From contig NZ_CP139698.1 of NCBI RefSeq assembly GCF_034372165.1, positions 1,550,001-1,614,000 of the forward strand: a stretch of DNA of 64,000 nt, written 5' to 3'. This document shows positions 1 to 8,858 of the stretch, one piece after another. Under the pieces are notes generated by a model. That model made no database searches. It was not told the origin of the DNA and saw nothing but the letters and a program-made list of their open reading frames with translations. How positions within the stretch are numbered: position 1 is the first letter of the stretch; each line of letters opens with the position of its first letter. The stretch is from Christiangramia sp. OXR-203. GTDB taxonomy: Bacteria; Bacteroidota; Bacteroidia; Flavobacteriales; Flavobacteriaceae. A program made the translations under genes and the position numbers.

Positions 1-504
1 GGAAATAGTGTAATCGAAAGAATCAGTTCCGTTGAAGTTTTCATTCGGAGTATATGTTACCACGCCATTCTCATCGATAGTTACGGTTCCATTGGCAGGT
101 TCCTGAGCCTCAGAGATTGTTACTGTAAGCTCATCACCGTCAGGATCAGAATCGTTATTAAGAACAGTGATCTCAACTGGAGTATCTTCAGAAGTCGAAG
201 CAGTATCATCTACAGCGATAGGAGCATCATTTTCTGCATCAACTGTTACTGTTACCGTAGCGGTATCAGTTCCACAATTTCCATTCGTTATTGTATATTC
301 GAAAGTATCGGTTCCATTAAAGTTATCATTCGGATAATAAGAAAACGTATTATCTTGATTTTGGGTTACAGTACCATTTGACGCCTGAGTGAAAGAAACG
401 ATGTCTAATTCTCCATCTTCTGGATTAAGGTCATTAGAAAGAACATCAATATCTACTGAATTGTCTTCATCAGTAGAAGCTGAATCGGTGTTTGCGGTTG
501 CGCC
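1..504 (-). repeat. Tandem-95 (cadherin-like) coding repeats, partial
   Basis: Equivalent points of two modules (gttcc at 26 and at 311) are 285 bp, or 95 codons, apart. The encoded motifs are FNGTDSFDYTIS and FNGTDTFEYTIT, each following a D-x-D-x-D-rich stretch (SNDLNPEDGEL, NNDSDPDGDEL) typical of Ca2+-binding tandem-95 modules. Further copies probably continue beyond the window. Confidence 0.75.
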
Positions 505-3500
505 GACTGGCTGATCCTTAATTACTACTGAGGTAGCAGGTGAAATACATCCGTCAGCATTTTTGGCAGTTACACTATAAGTTCCAGCGGCAAGAGCTGT
601 AAAATATCCACTTTCCTGGTAATCAGTTCCATTGATACTATAAGTAAATCCTTGAGTAGTAGTTACGGTAAAAGATCCAGTTGCATTATCACAAGTTGGC
701 TGAACCGTTGCAGAAACTACTGGAGCATCCGGAGTGTTTGGTTGCTCCTGAATTACTACTGAGGTAGCTGGTGAAATACAACCGTCCGCATTTTTGGAAG
801 TTAAACTATAAGTTCCAGCGGCAAGATCTGTAAAAGAACCGCTTGTTTGGTAATCACCGCCAATACTATATTGAAGACCACTTACTGTAGTTACGGTAAA
901 AGATCCAGTTGCAGTTTCACAAGTTGGTTGCACTGTAGCAGAAACAACTGGAGCATCCGGAGTGTTTGGTTGCTCCTGAATTACTACCGAAGTAGCAGGT
1001 GAGATACAACCGTCAGCATTTTTAGCAGTTACATTATAAGTTCCAGCGGCAAGAGCTGTAAAAGATCCGCTTGATTGGTAATCACCACCAATACTATATT
1101 GAAGACCATCAACTGTAGTTACGGTAAAAGATCCAGTTGCAGTCTCACAAGTTGGTTGCACTGTAGCAGAAACAACTGGAGCATCCGGAGTGTTTGGTTG
1201 CTCCTGAATTACTACTGAAGTAGCAGGTGAGATACAACCGTCAGCATTTTTAGCAGTTACATTATAAGTTCCAGCGGCAAGATCTGTAAAAGAACCGCTT
1301 GATTGGTAATCACCACCAATACTATATTGAAGACCATCAACTGTAGTTACGGTAAAAGATCCAGTTGCAGTCTCACAAGTTGGTTGCACTGTAGCAGAAA
1401 CAACTGGAGCATCCGGAGTGTTTGGTTGCTCCTGAATTACTACTGAAGTAGCAGGTGAGATACAACCGTCAGCATTTTTAGCAGTTACATTATAAGTTCC
1501 AGCGGCAAGATCTGTAAAAGAACCGCTTGATTGGTAATCACCACCAATACTATATTGAAGACCATCAACAGTAGTTACGGTAAAAGATCCAGTTGCAGTC
1601 TCACAAGTTGGTTGCACTGTAGCAGAAATAACTGGAGCAGCTGGAGTGTTTGGTTGCTCCTGAATTACTACCGAAGTAGCAGGTGAGATACAACCGTCAG
1701 CATTTTTAGCAGTTACATTATAAGTTCCAGCGGCAAGAGCTGTAAAAGATCCGCTTGATTGGTAATCACCACCAATACTATATTGAAGACCATCAACAGT
1801 AGTTACGGTAAAAGATCCAGTTGCAGTCTCACAAGTTGGTTGCACTGTAGCAGAAACAACTGGAGCATCCGGAGTGTTTGGTTGCTCCTGAATTACTACC
1901 GAAGTAGCAGGTGAGATACAACCGTCAGCATTTTTAGCAGTTACACTATAAGTTCCAGCGGCAAGATCTGTAAAAGAACCGCTTGATTGGTAATCACCAC
2001 CAATACTATATTGAAGACCACTTACTGTAGTTACGGTAAAAGATCCAGTTGCAGTTTCACAAGTTGGTTGCACTGTAGCAGAAACAACTGGAGCATCCGG
2101 AGTGTTTGGTTGCTCCTGAATTACTATTGAAGTAGCTGGTGAAATACATCCATCAGCATTTTTAGCAGTTACATTATATGTTCCAGCGGCAAGACCTGTA
2201 AAAGATCCGATTTCCTGGTAATCACCACCAATACTATATTGAAGATCATTTTCTGTAGTTACGGTAAAAGATCCAGTTGCAGTTTCACAAGTTGGTTGCA
2301 CTGTAGCAGAAACAACTGGAGCATCCGGAGTGTTTGGTTGATCCTGAATTACTACCGAAGTAGCAGGTGAGATACAACCGTCAGCATTTTTAGCAGTTAC
2401 ACTATAAGTTCCAGCGGTCAGATCTGTAAAAGATCCGTTTGATTGGTAATCACCACCAATACTATATTGAAGACCATCAACTGTAGTTACGGTAAAAGAT
2501 CCAGTTGCAGTCTCACAAGTTGGTTGCACTGTAGCAGAAACAACTGGAGCATCCGGAGTGTTTGGTTGCTCCTGAATTACTACTGAAGTAGCAGGTGAGA
2601 TACAACCGTCAGCATTTTTAGCAGTTACACTATAAGTTCCAGCGGCAAGATCTGTAAAAGAACCGCTTGATTGGTAATCACCACCAATACTATATTGAAG
2701 ACCATTTACTGTAGTTACGGTAAAAGATCCAGTTGCATTATCACAAGTTGGCTGAACCGTTGCAGAAACTACTGGAGCATCTGGGTTCTGACCTGCTGCA
2801 ACTACGATTCCATCTAAATTTGTACTACACCCTTCTGAATCTGTTACAATTACTGAATAAGTTCCAGGCGCTAAATTCTGGCGGTCCTTTACATTATTGG
2901 TTCCAGATAAATCTGTCCAGTTGTAAGTATAGCTCCCTGAACCACCTTCAGTATTGATATCAATACTTCCGTCGTTGCTACTTTCGCAAGTTTCATCTGT
3001 CTGGCTATTAACAACAGTAAATAGTGGAGGAACTACTTCAATAGATTGAGCAGTTCCACACTTTGGCTTTATATCATTACGATCTAATGGACAAACCTCA
3101 TTAGGAGAAGCAGAAGTCCATGCAATTAAAAGATTTGTAATTTCAAGTGTTGTTCCACAGGTATAATTAATTTTATCAAAATTAATTGTTTTAACACCGT
3201 TTCCTGGAATTGGACCTTCACATCCACTAATTTCCTCAAAAGAAACAAGAACACCATCAACGTCGTATGCTTTTAGAGTTCCCCAGAAAGCGAATGAGGT
3301 TCTTGTTGATTTCGTTTTGTTATTAATAGATACAGCAAGAGTTGGATTCAATTGTGTGTCTCCAGTACAAGTGAAACATGGCTGTAAATTAGTTAATTCC
3401 GCTCCAACGACGCTTAAGTCATTAGAAGTACAACTAGTAGTAAAATCCTGGCTTTGAGCTAAGACACTATTACTGCCAAGGCAGATTACTAAAAGTAACG

Positions 3501-3531
3501 AGAAAAATGAAATAGTAGTTTTCCAAATCAT
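1..3531 (-). CDS. Giant secreted SprB-repeat adhesin, partial (C-terminus outside window)
   Basis: The reading frame is open from ATG at 3531 to the window edge, giving 1177 visible residues. The start MIWKTTISFF leads into a hydrophobic stretch ending VLAQ, a clear signal peptide. Residues about 27-175 form a Cys-containing N-terminal domain I do not recognise. Residues about 176-249 are one divergent SprB-type module (NLAPGTYSVIVTDSEGC). Residues 250-1009 are ten tandem 76-residue SprB-like repeats, each with two Cys (QPTCETATGS and NADGCISPA). Residues 1010-1177 are two tandem-95/cadherin-like modules (NGTVT, NDNFNGTDTFEYT). In Flavobacterium johnsoniae, SprB is a type IX-secreted gliding adhesin. 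This protein shares its repeat type, but the C-terminal secretion signal would lie outside the window, so export route and gliding role are inference. Confidence 0.85.
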   Translation of the reverse strand, partial: MIWKTTISFFSLLLVICLGSNSVLAQSQDFTTSCTSNDLSVVGAELTNLQPCFTCTGDTQLNPTLAVSINNKTKSTRTSFAFWGTLKAYDVDGVLVSFEEISGCEGPIPGNGVKTINFDKINYTCGTTLEITNLLIAWTSASPNEVCPLDRNDIKPKCGTAQSIEVVPPLFTVVNSQTDETCESSNDGSIDINTEGGSGSYTYNWTDLSGTNNVKDRQNLAPGTYSVIVTDSEGCSTNLDGIVVAAGQNPDAPVVSATVQPTCDNATGSFTVTTVNGLQYSIGGDYQSSGSFTDLAAGTYSVTAKNADGCISPATSVVIQEQPNTPDAPVVSATVQPTCETATGSFTVTTVDGLQYSIGGDYQSNGSFTDLTAGTYSVTAKNADGCISPATSVVIQDQPNTPDAPVVSATVQPTCETATGSFTVTTENDLQYSIGGDYQEIGSFTGLAAGTYNVTAKNADGCISPATSIVIQEQPNTPDAPVVSATVQPTCETATGSFTVTTVSGLQYSIGGDYQSSGSFTDLAAGTYSVTAKNADGCISPATSVVIQEQPNTPDAPVVSATVQPTCETATGSFTVTTVDGLQYSIGGDYQSSGSFTALAAGTYNVTAKNADGCISPATSVVIQEQPNTPAAPVISATVQPTCETATGSFTVTTVDGLQYSIGGDYQSSGSFTDLAAGTYNVTAKNADGCISPATSVVIQEQPNTPDAPVVSATVQPTCETATGSFTVTTVDGLQYSIGGDYQSSGSFTDLAAGTYNVTAKNADGCISPATSVVIQEQPNTPDAPVVSATVQPTCETATGSFTVTTVDGLQYSIGGDYQSSGSFTALAAGTYNVTAKNADGCISPATSVVIQEQPNTPDAPVVSATVQPTCETATGSFTVTTVSGLQYSIGGDYQTSGSFTDLAAGTYSLTSKNADGCISPATSVVIQEQPNTPDAPVVSATVQPTCDNATGSFTVTTTQGFTYSINGTDYQESGYFTALAAGTYSVTAKNADGCISPATSVVIKDQPVGATANTDSASTDEDNSVDIDVLSNDLNPEDGELDIVSFTQASNGTVTQNQDNTFSYYPNDNFNGTDTFEYTITNGNCGTDTATVTVTVDAENDAPIAVDDTASTSEDTPVEITVLNNDSDPDGDELTVTISEAQEPANGTVTIDENGVVTYTPNENFNGTDSFDYTIS
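505..2784 (-). repeat. Ten tandem 228-bp coding repeats (SprB-like modules)
   Basis: The phrase agtgtttggttg recurs at 733, 961, 1189, 1417, 1645, 1873, 2101, 2329 and 2557, always exactly 228 bp (76 codons) apart. The unit at 505-732 is the same module with a diverged junction. Central copies differ by only a few bases, while the outermost ones (505-732 and 2101-2328) are more diverged. This is the pattern expected from unequal crossing-over or gene conversion inside an array. Unit boundaries are arbitrary. Confidence 0.95.
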
Positions 3532-4134
3532 ATCAATAATGTTTAGAATTATCAATCTTAGTTGTTATACCGATCTTACTCGATATGGTTTATAATTTTT
3601 CAATAGCAATAGTTCAAAAGAGCAAAGTCCTTTGATTGGGGAATACAATAAAATCTGAAAGACAACCTGTAGTTTTGAGGAACTACTTTAGAGAAGTGTG
3701 GGGGTGACTCTATTATGGTGCAATTCTGAAGTAAAATTAGAGAGAATAAAGGGCTGAAGTGTGTAATAATCAGCTTTTTAGATATAAAGCGACATAATCT
3801 CGTTCAAAGACGGTATCCAATCCTTAGATCGGGTGATAAATTGCAATCTGAAAAATTATCTGTGAGAACTTTGTAGGAATTTAAGAATTATTACAGATCA
3901 AATCACTTAAATTTATCGTCTTAATAAGATGTAGAGACCTGATTTACAGTTATAAAACATTTAAAACTTTTGTAGTCCGTTAAATTTTTGAATTGTCTGT
4001 AAAAAAGAAGATTTGTGTACAATATCCGACAAAATGCATGTTTTTTGCATGCATCATTAAATGTTTTAGAATCCATCAGAAACATTTCTATCTTACTTTC
4101 GAAACTCGTAAATTGCAGGAAAAGCGGCCTAAAC
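3532..4134. other. 603-bp intergenic region between divergent genes
   Basis: I see no convincing gene here. It separates the adhesin (-) from pdxH (+) and must carry both promoters. Before pdxH, TACTTTCG at about 4094 differs from the TANNTTTG -7 consensus by one base. I found no full promoter match for the adhesin. The only clear structure is the dyad at 4034-4054. Confidence 0.6.
4034..4054. repeat. Perfect 7-bp inverted repeat upstream of pdxH
   Basis: ATGCATG, seven-base spacer TTTTTTG, then CATGCAT. The dyad sits about 80 bp upstream of the pdxH start codon. It could be an operator half-site pair or a weak hairpin; nothing else supports a function. Confidence 0.35.
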
Positions 4135-4779
4135 ATGAACAAAAATCTAAACGATTACCGTAAATCCTACAAAAAAGATCGAATAGAAGATGATGCTATA
4201 CCTCAGGACCCTCTACAATTCTTTCAGGATTGGTTCAACCAGGCTGATAACTCAGATGATATCCTTGAAGCCAATGCGATGAACATCGCTACGGTTGGAA
4301 AAGATATGGTACCAAAGTCACGAATTATTCTATTGAAAGCTTTCGGACTGGTGGGATTTCATTTCTATACAAATTACTCTTCAGATAAAGGAAAGGCTCT
4401 GGCTGAAAATCCTAACTGTTGCCTGTCATTTTTCTGGCCAGAACTGGAAAAACAGGTCATCATCCAGGGAACTGCAGTAAAAATTTCCGAAGAAGAGTCG
4501 GAAGCATATTTTCATTCGAGACCTAAAGGGAGTCAGCTGGGGGCCATGGCATCAGATCAAAGTTCTGTAATTCCTTCGAGGGAATATCTTGAAGAAAAAT
4601 TATCCAGTCTTGAAGAAAAATATGATTCAAAAGAAATTCCGAAGCCAAAAGACTGGGGAGGATATGTGTTCCAGCCAGAAATTTTTGAATTCTGGCAGGG
4701 AAGGGAAAGCCGTTTGCATGACCGCATACGCTACAAAAAAATTACGAACTCCTGGAATTACGAACGTTTAGCACCATAA
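4135..4779 (+). CDS. pdxH: Pyridoxamine/pyridoxine 5'-phosphate oxidase
   Basis: This FMN-dependent enzyme oxidises PNP or PMP to pyridoxal 5'-phosphate, the last step of vitamin B6 synthesis and salvage. The protein is 214 residues from the ATG at 4135 (MNKNLNDYRKSY), the usual length. A longer frame from a GTG at 4015 adds 40 residues that do not look like the family, so I reject it. The FMN-binding core (SRIILLKAF, FYTNYSSDKG) and the C-terminal signature (RLHDRIRY then WNYERLAP) are intact. It lies 3 bp before sixA and probably heads the sixA-ppk1-ppx transcript. Confidence 0.95.
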   Translation: MNKNLNDYRKSYKKDRIEDDAIPQDPLQFFQDWFNQADNSDDILEANAMNIATVGKDMVPKSRIILLKAFGLVGFHFYTNYSSDKGKALAENPNCCLSFFWPELEKQVIIQGTAVKISEEESEAYFHSRPKGSQLGAMASDQSSVIPSREYLEEKLSSLEEKYDSKEIPKPKDWGGYVFQPEIFEFWQGRESRLHDRIRYKKITNSWNYERLAP

Positions 4780-4782
4780 TCT

Positions 4783-5268
4783 ATGAAGCGATTAATATTA
4801 GTAAGACATGGTAAATCATCCTGGGAGAATGAGCTTCCGGATCACAAACGACCATTAAAGAAAAGAGCTTATAAGGATGCTGAGCTGGTTCTAAAAAACT
4901 TCCGGAACTTCTATCAGCAAGGTGGATTGTTTTGGACCAGTTACGCAGTTCGCGCACATGAAACTGCGAAGCTTTTTAAGAAGAATCTGAATATAACAGA
5001 TCCAGATTTTGAAGTAAAAGAAGAGCTTTATACCTTCAATCAAAACGAATTACTTAGAGAGATACAGCAATGTCCTGATGACCGGGATCAACTTATTGTT
5101 TTTGGCCATAATCCGGCTATGACAATCCTCGTTAATTTTCTTGGAGATAAGAAATTCGATAATGTTCCAACAACTGGCCTCACGGTGATCGATTTTGAAG
5201 CTGATTCATGGCGAAATATTGACAATGGAAAGACCATTTTACATCTATTTCCTAAAAATCTCCGCTAG
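4783..5268 (+). CDS. sixA: SixA-type histidine phosphatase family protein
   Basis: This 161-residue member of the histidine phosphatase superfamily has the catalytic RHG motif at the N-terminus (LILVRHGKSSW) and the second histidine in FGHNPAM. In E. coli, SixA removes phosphate from the HPt domain of ArcB or from the nitrogen PTS. The substrate here is unknown. It lies 5 bp before ppk1, so a link to polyphosphate or phosphohistidine turnover is suggested by context only. Confidence 0.85.
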   Translation: MKRLILVRHGKSSWENELPDHKRPLKKRAYKDAELVLKNFRNFYQQGGLFWTSYAVRAHETAKLFKKNLNITDPDFEVKEELYTFNQNELLREIQQCPDDRDQLIVFGHNPAMTILVNFLGDKKFDNVPTTGLTVIDFEADSWRNIDNGKTILHLFPKNLR

Positions 5269-5273
5269 AATTT

Positions 5274-7376
5274 ATGGCTAACAAGAAATATACGAACCGC
5301 GAATTAAGCTGGTTAAGCTTTAATGCGAGAGTTTTACAGGAAGCGGCAGACGAAACAGTGCCCCTGATCGAGAGATTGAGATTCCTGGGAATCTTCTCAA
5401 ATAACCTTGATGAGTTCTTTAAGGTACGTTATGCCACCGTTAAAAGAATTGATCTTGCCGGGAAAGCCGCCAAAAGTGTTCTTGGCGGAATTAAAGCGAG
5501 TAAACTTCTAGAAGCAATTACTAAAATTGTTATAGATCAACAGTCTGAAAGTCTTAAGATCCTCGAAGATATACAGGAAAAGCTGAAGGAGCATAATATC
5601 CATGTCATTAATGAGAATGAAGTGACCTATAAGCAGCAGGACTTCATTAAAAACTATTTTTTAAGCAAAGTTAGTCCGGCCCTGGTTACCATTATCCTGA
5701 ATGAACTTCCTGAAATGCCGTCATTAAAGGATTCCGCAGCATATCTGGCGGTGAAGATGGTGATGGCCGAAGAAGTAGAACAGAAAGATGGGATAAACAG
5801 GATCCTAAAGAGAAAAACTAAGGAAAAGCGATATGTATTAATTGAGATCCCGCGGAATATTGAACGTTTTGTAGTACTCCCGGAGGAAAATGGTAAGCAA
5901 TATATTATTCTTCTTGATGACCTCATTCGGTATAACCTGCATACAATTTTTAATATTTTTGATTACGAAAGTCTTTCGGCACACATGATCAAAATTACGC
6001 GGGACGCGGGATTGGATCTGGATAGCGATCTTAGTAAAAGTTTTATAGAAAAGATTTCAGACAGTGTGAAGGACCGAATAAAAGGAGATCCTGTTCGATT
6101 TGTTTATGATAAAAATATTGATAGCGAGACTCTTACTTATTTGATGAATAAAATGGGTATCGAATCTACAGATAGTATCATTCCTGGTGGACGATATCAC
6201 AACAGGAGGGACTATATGGATTTCCCAAGTCTGGGACGGCCAGAGCTACAATTCGAAAAACGGGAACCTTTGCCAATTCCCGGCCTGATTCTTCAAACAA
6301 GTGTACTAAAAGGTATTGCTGAAAAGGATTACTTATTGTATACACCTTATCAAAGTTTTGCTTATGTAGTTAAATTCCTGAGAGAAGCAGCCCTGGATCC
6401 TAAGGTTAAAACAATTAAAATCACAATTTACAGGCTGGCAAAGATTTCACATATCGCCAGTTCCCTGATCAACGCGGTTAAAAACGGCAAAAAAGTTACA
6501 GTTCAAATCGAATTGCGAGCGAGGTTCGATGAAGTGGCGAATATTCGTTACGCCGAACAAATGCAGGAAGAAGGTGTCAATTTGATTTTTGGAGTTCCGG
6601 GACTTAAAGTACATTGTAAAACCTGTGTGATAGAGCGTGAAGAGGAAGGTAAACTCAAGAGATACGGTTTCATAAGTACAGGAAACTTTAATGAAAATAC
6701 CTCGAGGCTTTATACAGATTATACGCTGTTCACTGCAGATGCTGCCATCCTGAAGGAAATAGATATGGTCTTTGAATTTTTTGAGACGAATTACAAGGTG
6801 AACAAGTACAAGCACTTGATCGTTTCACCGCACTATACAAGAAATGTTATTTATAGTCTTATCCAGGCTGAAATTGATAATGCGAAGAACGGAAAACCTG
6901 CAGGTATAAGGTTAAAGCTGAATAGTTTGTCAGACAATGGAGTGATCGACAAATTATACATGGCTAGCAAGGCCGGAGTAAAGATCAAATTGATCGTTCG
7001 AGGAATCTGTTGCCTGAATCCGGGTATTGAAGGAATTAGTGATAACATAGAGGCTATTAGCATTGTAGATAAATTTCTAGAGCATCCAAGGGTTTATATT
7101 TTCGAGAATGGTGGAAATCGTAAGGTTTACATTTCATCTGCAGATTTTATGACTAGAAATCTGGATCAACGAGTGGAAATTTCCTGTCCTATTTACGATG
7201 AGGATATCAAGCAGGAACTTATAGAAACATTTGAAATTAGCTGGAGTGATAATGTGAAAGCCAGAACACATTGCAGAGGCATGGACAATCCCTATCGACC
7301 TACCGATGGTGAAAGGGTTAGATCCCAGTTCGCGCTATATGATTATTATTTAAGAAAAACTGAAATTTACGAATGA
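5274..7376 (+). CDS. ppk1: Polyphosphate kinase 1
   Basis: PPK1 reversibly transfers the ATP gamma-phosphate to inorganic polyphosphate through a phosphohistidine. The 700-residue length is normal. The N-terminal domain is recognisable (NRELSWLSFNARVLQEA), and the catalytic region has the histidine of PGLKVHCKTC and the following STGNFNENTSRLYTDY loop. The stop overlaps the ppx start by 4 bp (ATGA), so synthesis and degradation of polyphosphate are translationally coupled. Confidence 0.96.
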   Translation: MANKKYTNRELSWLSFNARVLQEAADETVPLIERLRFLGIFSNNLDEFFKVRYATVKRIDLAGKAAKSVLGGIKASKLLEAITKIVIDQQSESLKILEDIQEKLKEHNIHVINENEVTYKQQDFIKNYFLSKVSPALVTIILNELPEMPSLKDSAAYLAVKMVMAEEVEQKDGINRILKRKTKEKRYVLIEIPRNIERFVVLPEENGKQYIILLDDLIRYNLHTIFNIFDYESLSAHMIKITRDAGLDLDSDLSKSFIEKISDSVKDRIKGDPVRFVYDKNIDSETLTYLMNKMGIESTDSIIPGGRYHNRRDYMDFPSLGRPELQFEKREPLPIPGLILQTSVLKGIAEKDYLLYTPYQSFAYVVKFLREAALDPKVKTIKITIYRLAKISHIASSLINAVKNGKKVTVQIELRARFDEVANIRYAEQMQEEGVNLIFGVPGLKVHCKTCVIEREEEGKLKRYGFISTGNFNENTSRLYTDYTLFTADAAILKEIDMVFEFFETNYKVNKYKHLIVSPHYTRNVIYSLIQAEIDNAKNGKPAGIRLKLNSLSDNGVIDKLYMASKAGVKIKLIVRGICCLNPGIEGISDNIEAISIVDKFLEHPRVYIFENGGNRKVYISSADFMTRNLDQRVEISCPIYDEDIKQELIETFEISWSDNVKARTHCRGMDNPYRPTDGERVRSQFALYDYYLRKTEIYE

Positions 7377-8275
7377 TCAAACAAAAGAATTTCGCTGCTA
7401 TAGATATTGGATCCAACGCCGTAAGACTGTTGGTGTCAACTATTACTGAAAAGGAAGGTAAAGAACCAATGTTTCGCAAAACCTCGCTGGTACGTGTTCC
7501 TATAAGACTTGGTGCAGATGTATTTCTGAAGAAGAAAGTTTCAGAAAAGAATACCATGCGCATGATCGATACTATGCACGCCTTTAATCTCTTGATGAAA
7601 TCTCATGGTGTGGAGAAATACAAGGCTTACGCAACTTCGGCAATGCGGGAAGCGACTAATGGTAACGAGATTGCTGCTATAATTAAAGAGAAATCTGGAA
7701 TTAATATTGAGATCATTGATGGATCTCATGAAGCTGCGATCATCGCCGCAACAGATCTGCATGCACTTATCCAAAACGATTGTAATTATTTATATGTGGA
7801 TGTTGGGGGTGGAAGTACAGAATACACTATGTATAGTAATGGGAAAACGGTAGCTTCCAGATCGTTCAAAGTTGGAACTGTTAGAATGATGGAGGACCTT
7901 GTTGAGCATCATACCTGGGAAGAAATGCGCGAATGGGTGAAAGAAACTACCAGGGATTACGATGATATCGATCTTATAGGTTCCGGAGGAAACATCAACA
8001 ATATTTTCAAGACCAGTGCGAAGAAGGAAGGAAAGGCTCTTAGTTTGAAGTATATGAAAGACTATGACGAAAAGCTGAATTCTTATACTTACGAGGAGCG
8101 AATCACCGAACTGAATCTAAAGAATGACCGCGCAGATGTGATCATTCCAGCTACAAAGATCTATGTAAATTCCATGAAATGGGCTCGTGCCAACTGGATA
8201 CATGTACCTAAAATTGGACTTGCAGATGGGATAATTAAATCTCTATATAATGATTCTAAGAGGAAAAAGGTCTAA
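7373..8275 (+). CDS. ppx: Exopolyphosphatase / Ppx-GppA phosphatase
   Basis: This 300-residue protein of the ASKHA fold has both phosphate loops (AAIDIGSNAVRLL near the N-terminus and VDVGGGSTEYT) and the adenosine-type motif LIGSGGNINNI. It matches the two-domain core of Ppx/GppA and lacks the C-terminal HD-like extension of E. coli Ppx (about 510 residues). It removes terminal phosphates from polyphosphate, or hydrolyses pppGpp in GppA. The ppk1 context favours polyphosphate. Its stop overlaps the miaE stop on the other strand by 4 bp. Confidence 0.92.
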   Translation: MIKQKNFAAIDIGSNAVRLLVSTITEKEGKEPMFRKTSLVRVPIRLGADVFLKKKVSEKNTMRMIDTMHAFNLLMKSHGVEKYKAYATSAMREATNGNEIAAIIKEKSGINIEIIDGSHEAAIIAATDLHALIQNDCNYLYVDVGGGSTEYTMYSNGKTVASRSFKVGTVRMMEDLVEHHTWEEMREWVKETTRDYDDIDLIGSGGNINNIFKTSAKKEGKALSLKYMKDYDEKLNSYTYEERITELNLKNDRADVIIPATKIYVNSMKWARANWIHVPKIGLADGIIKSLYNDSKRKKV

Positions 8276-8856
8276 CCGTGAATACTTTCCTTTGTTCCCA
8301 GATCCTTCATAATCTTAGCTTCAAATTCCAGTAGATCTTCCCATTTTTGATCTACTACTTTCCGGTCTTCGCCATATTGCCGGGCGAACTTCAGGAACAT
8401 CGTATAGTGGTTGGCTTCGCTTATCATCAAGTCACGGTAAAATTTTGCCAGATCTTTATCTTCCAGTTCTTCAGAAAGTAGTCTGAAACGTTCGCAACTA
8501 CGGGCTTCGATCAAACCAGCAATAAGAAGACGATGTACCAGTTGAGTGGATCTGCTGCCACCTTTAGGGAAAAACTTTAAAAGTTGTATAACATATTCAT
8601 CTTTACGATCCCAACCCATTTTAAAACCCATATTTAGCAGCCGGTCGTGTACCATTTTAAAATGCCCCATTTCTTCTCTTGCAAGTGCGGTCATGGCGTT
8701 CACCAGGTCAGAATATTCCGGGAAACTTACTATGAGAGAGATCGCTGTAGAAGCCGCTTTTTGTTCACAGTATGCGTGATCAACAAGAATATCTTCAATG
8801 TTTTTCTCTGCAATATCAGCCCATCTCGGGTCTGTAGGTAATTTTAATCCCAACAT
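8272..8856 (-). CDS. miaE: tRNA-(ms2io6A)-hydroxylase, MiaE
   Basis: MiaE is a non-haem di-iron monooxygenase that hydroxylates the isopentenyl group of ms2i6A37 in tRNA. The 194-residue protein has the ferritin-like ligand pattern: a Glu in HAYCEQKAAS, EEMGHF, a Glu in EARSCERF, and SEANHYTMF. It lies just downstream of dnaX (2-bp gap) in the same direction and probably shares its transcript. Confidence 0.9.
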   Translation of the reverse strand: MLGLKLPTDPRWADIAEKNIEDILVDHAYCEQKAASTAISLIVSFPEYSDLVNAMTALAREEMGHFKMVHDRLLNMGFKMGWDRKDEYVIQLLKFFPKGGSRSTQLVHRLLIAGLIEARSCERFRLLSEELEDKDLAKFYRDLMISEANHYTMFLKFARQYGEDRKVVDQKWEDLLEFEAKIMKDLGTKESIHG

Positions 8857-8858
8857 AA

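Noticed and set aside
505-2784. Direct repeats as a CRISPR array
   Set aside because: The 228-bp units are continuous, stay in frame on the - strand and encode protein modules, with no short repeat-spacer pattern.
2733-2957. + strand frame of 74 codons within the adhesin
   Set aside because: It is the complement of the adhesin repeats, low-complexity Leu-rich translation with no start context.
4015-4134. GTG start of a longer pdxH frame
   Set aside because: The 40 added residues do not resemble PdxH, and the protein has normal length from ATG 4135.
5654-7063. - strand frames inside ppk1
   Set aside because: They are antisense to a strongly conserved enzyme and show no motif.
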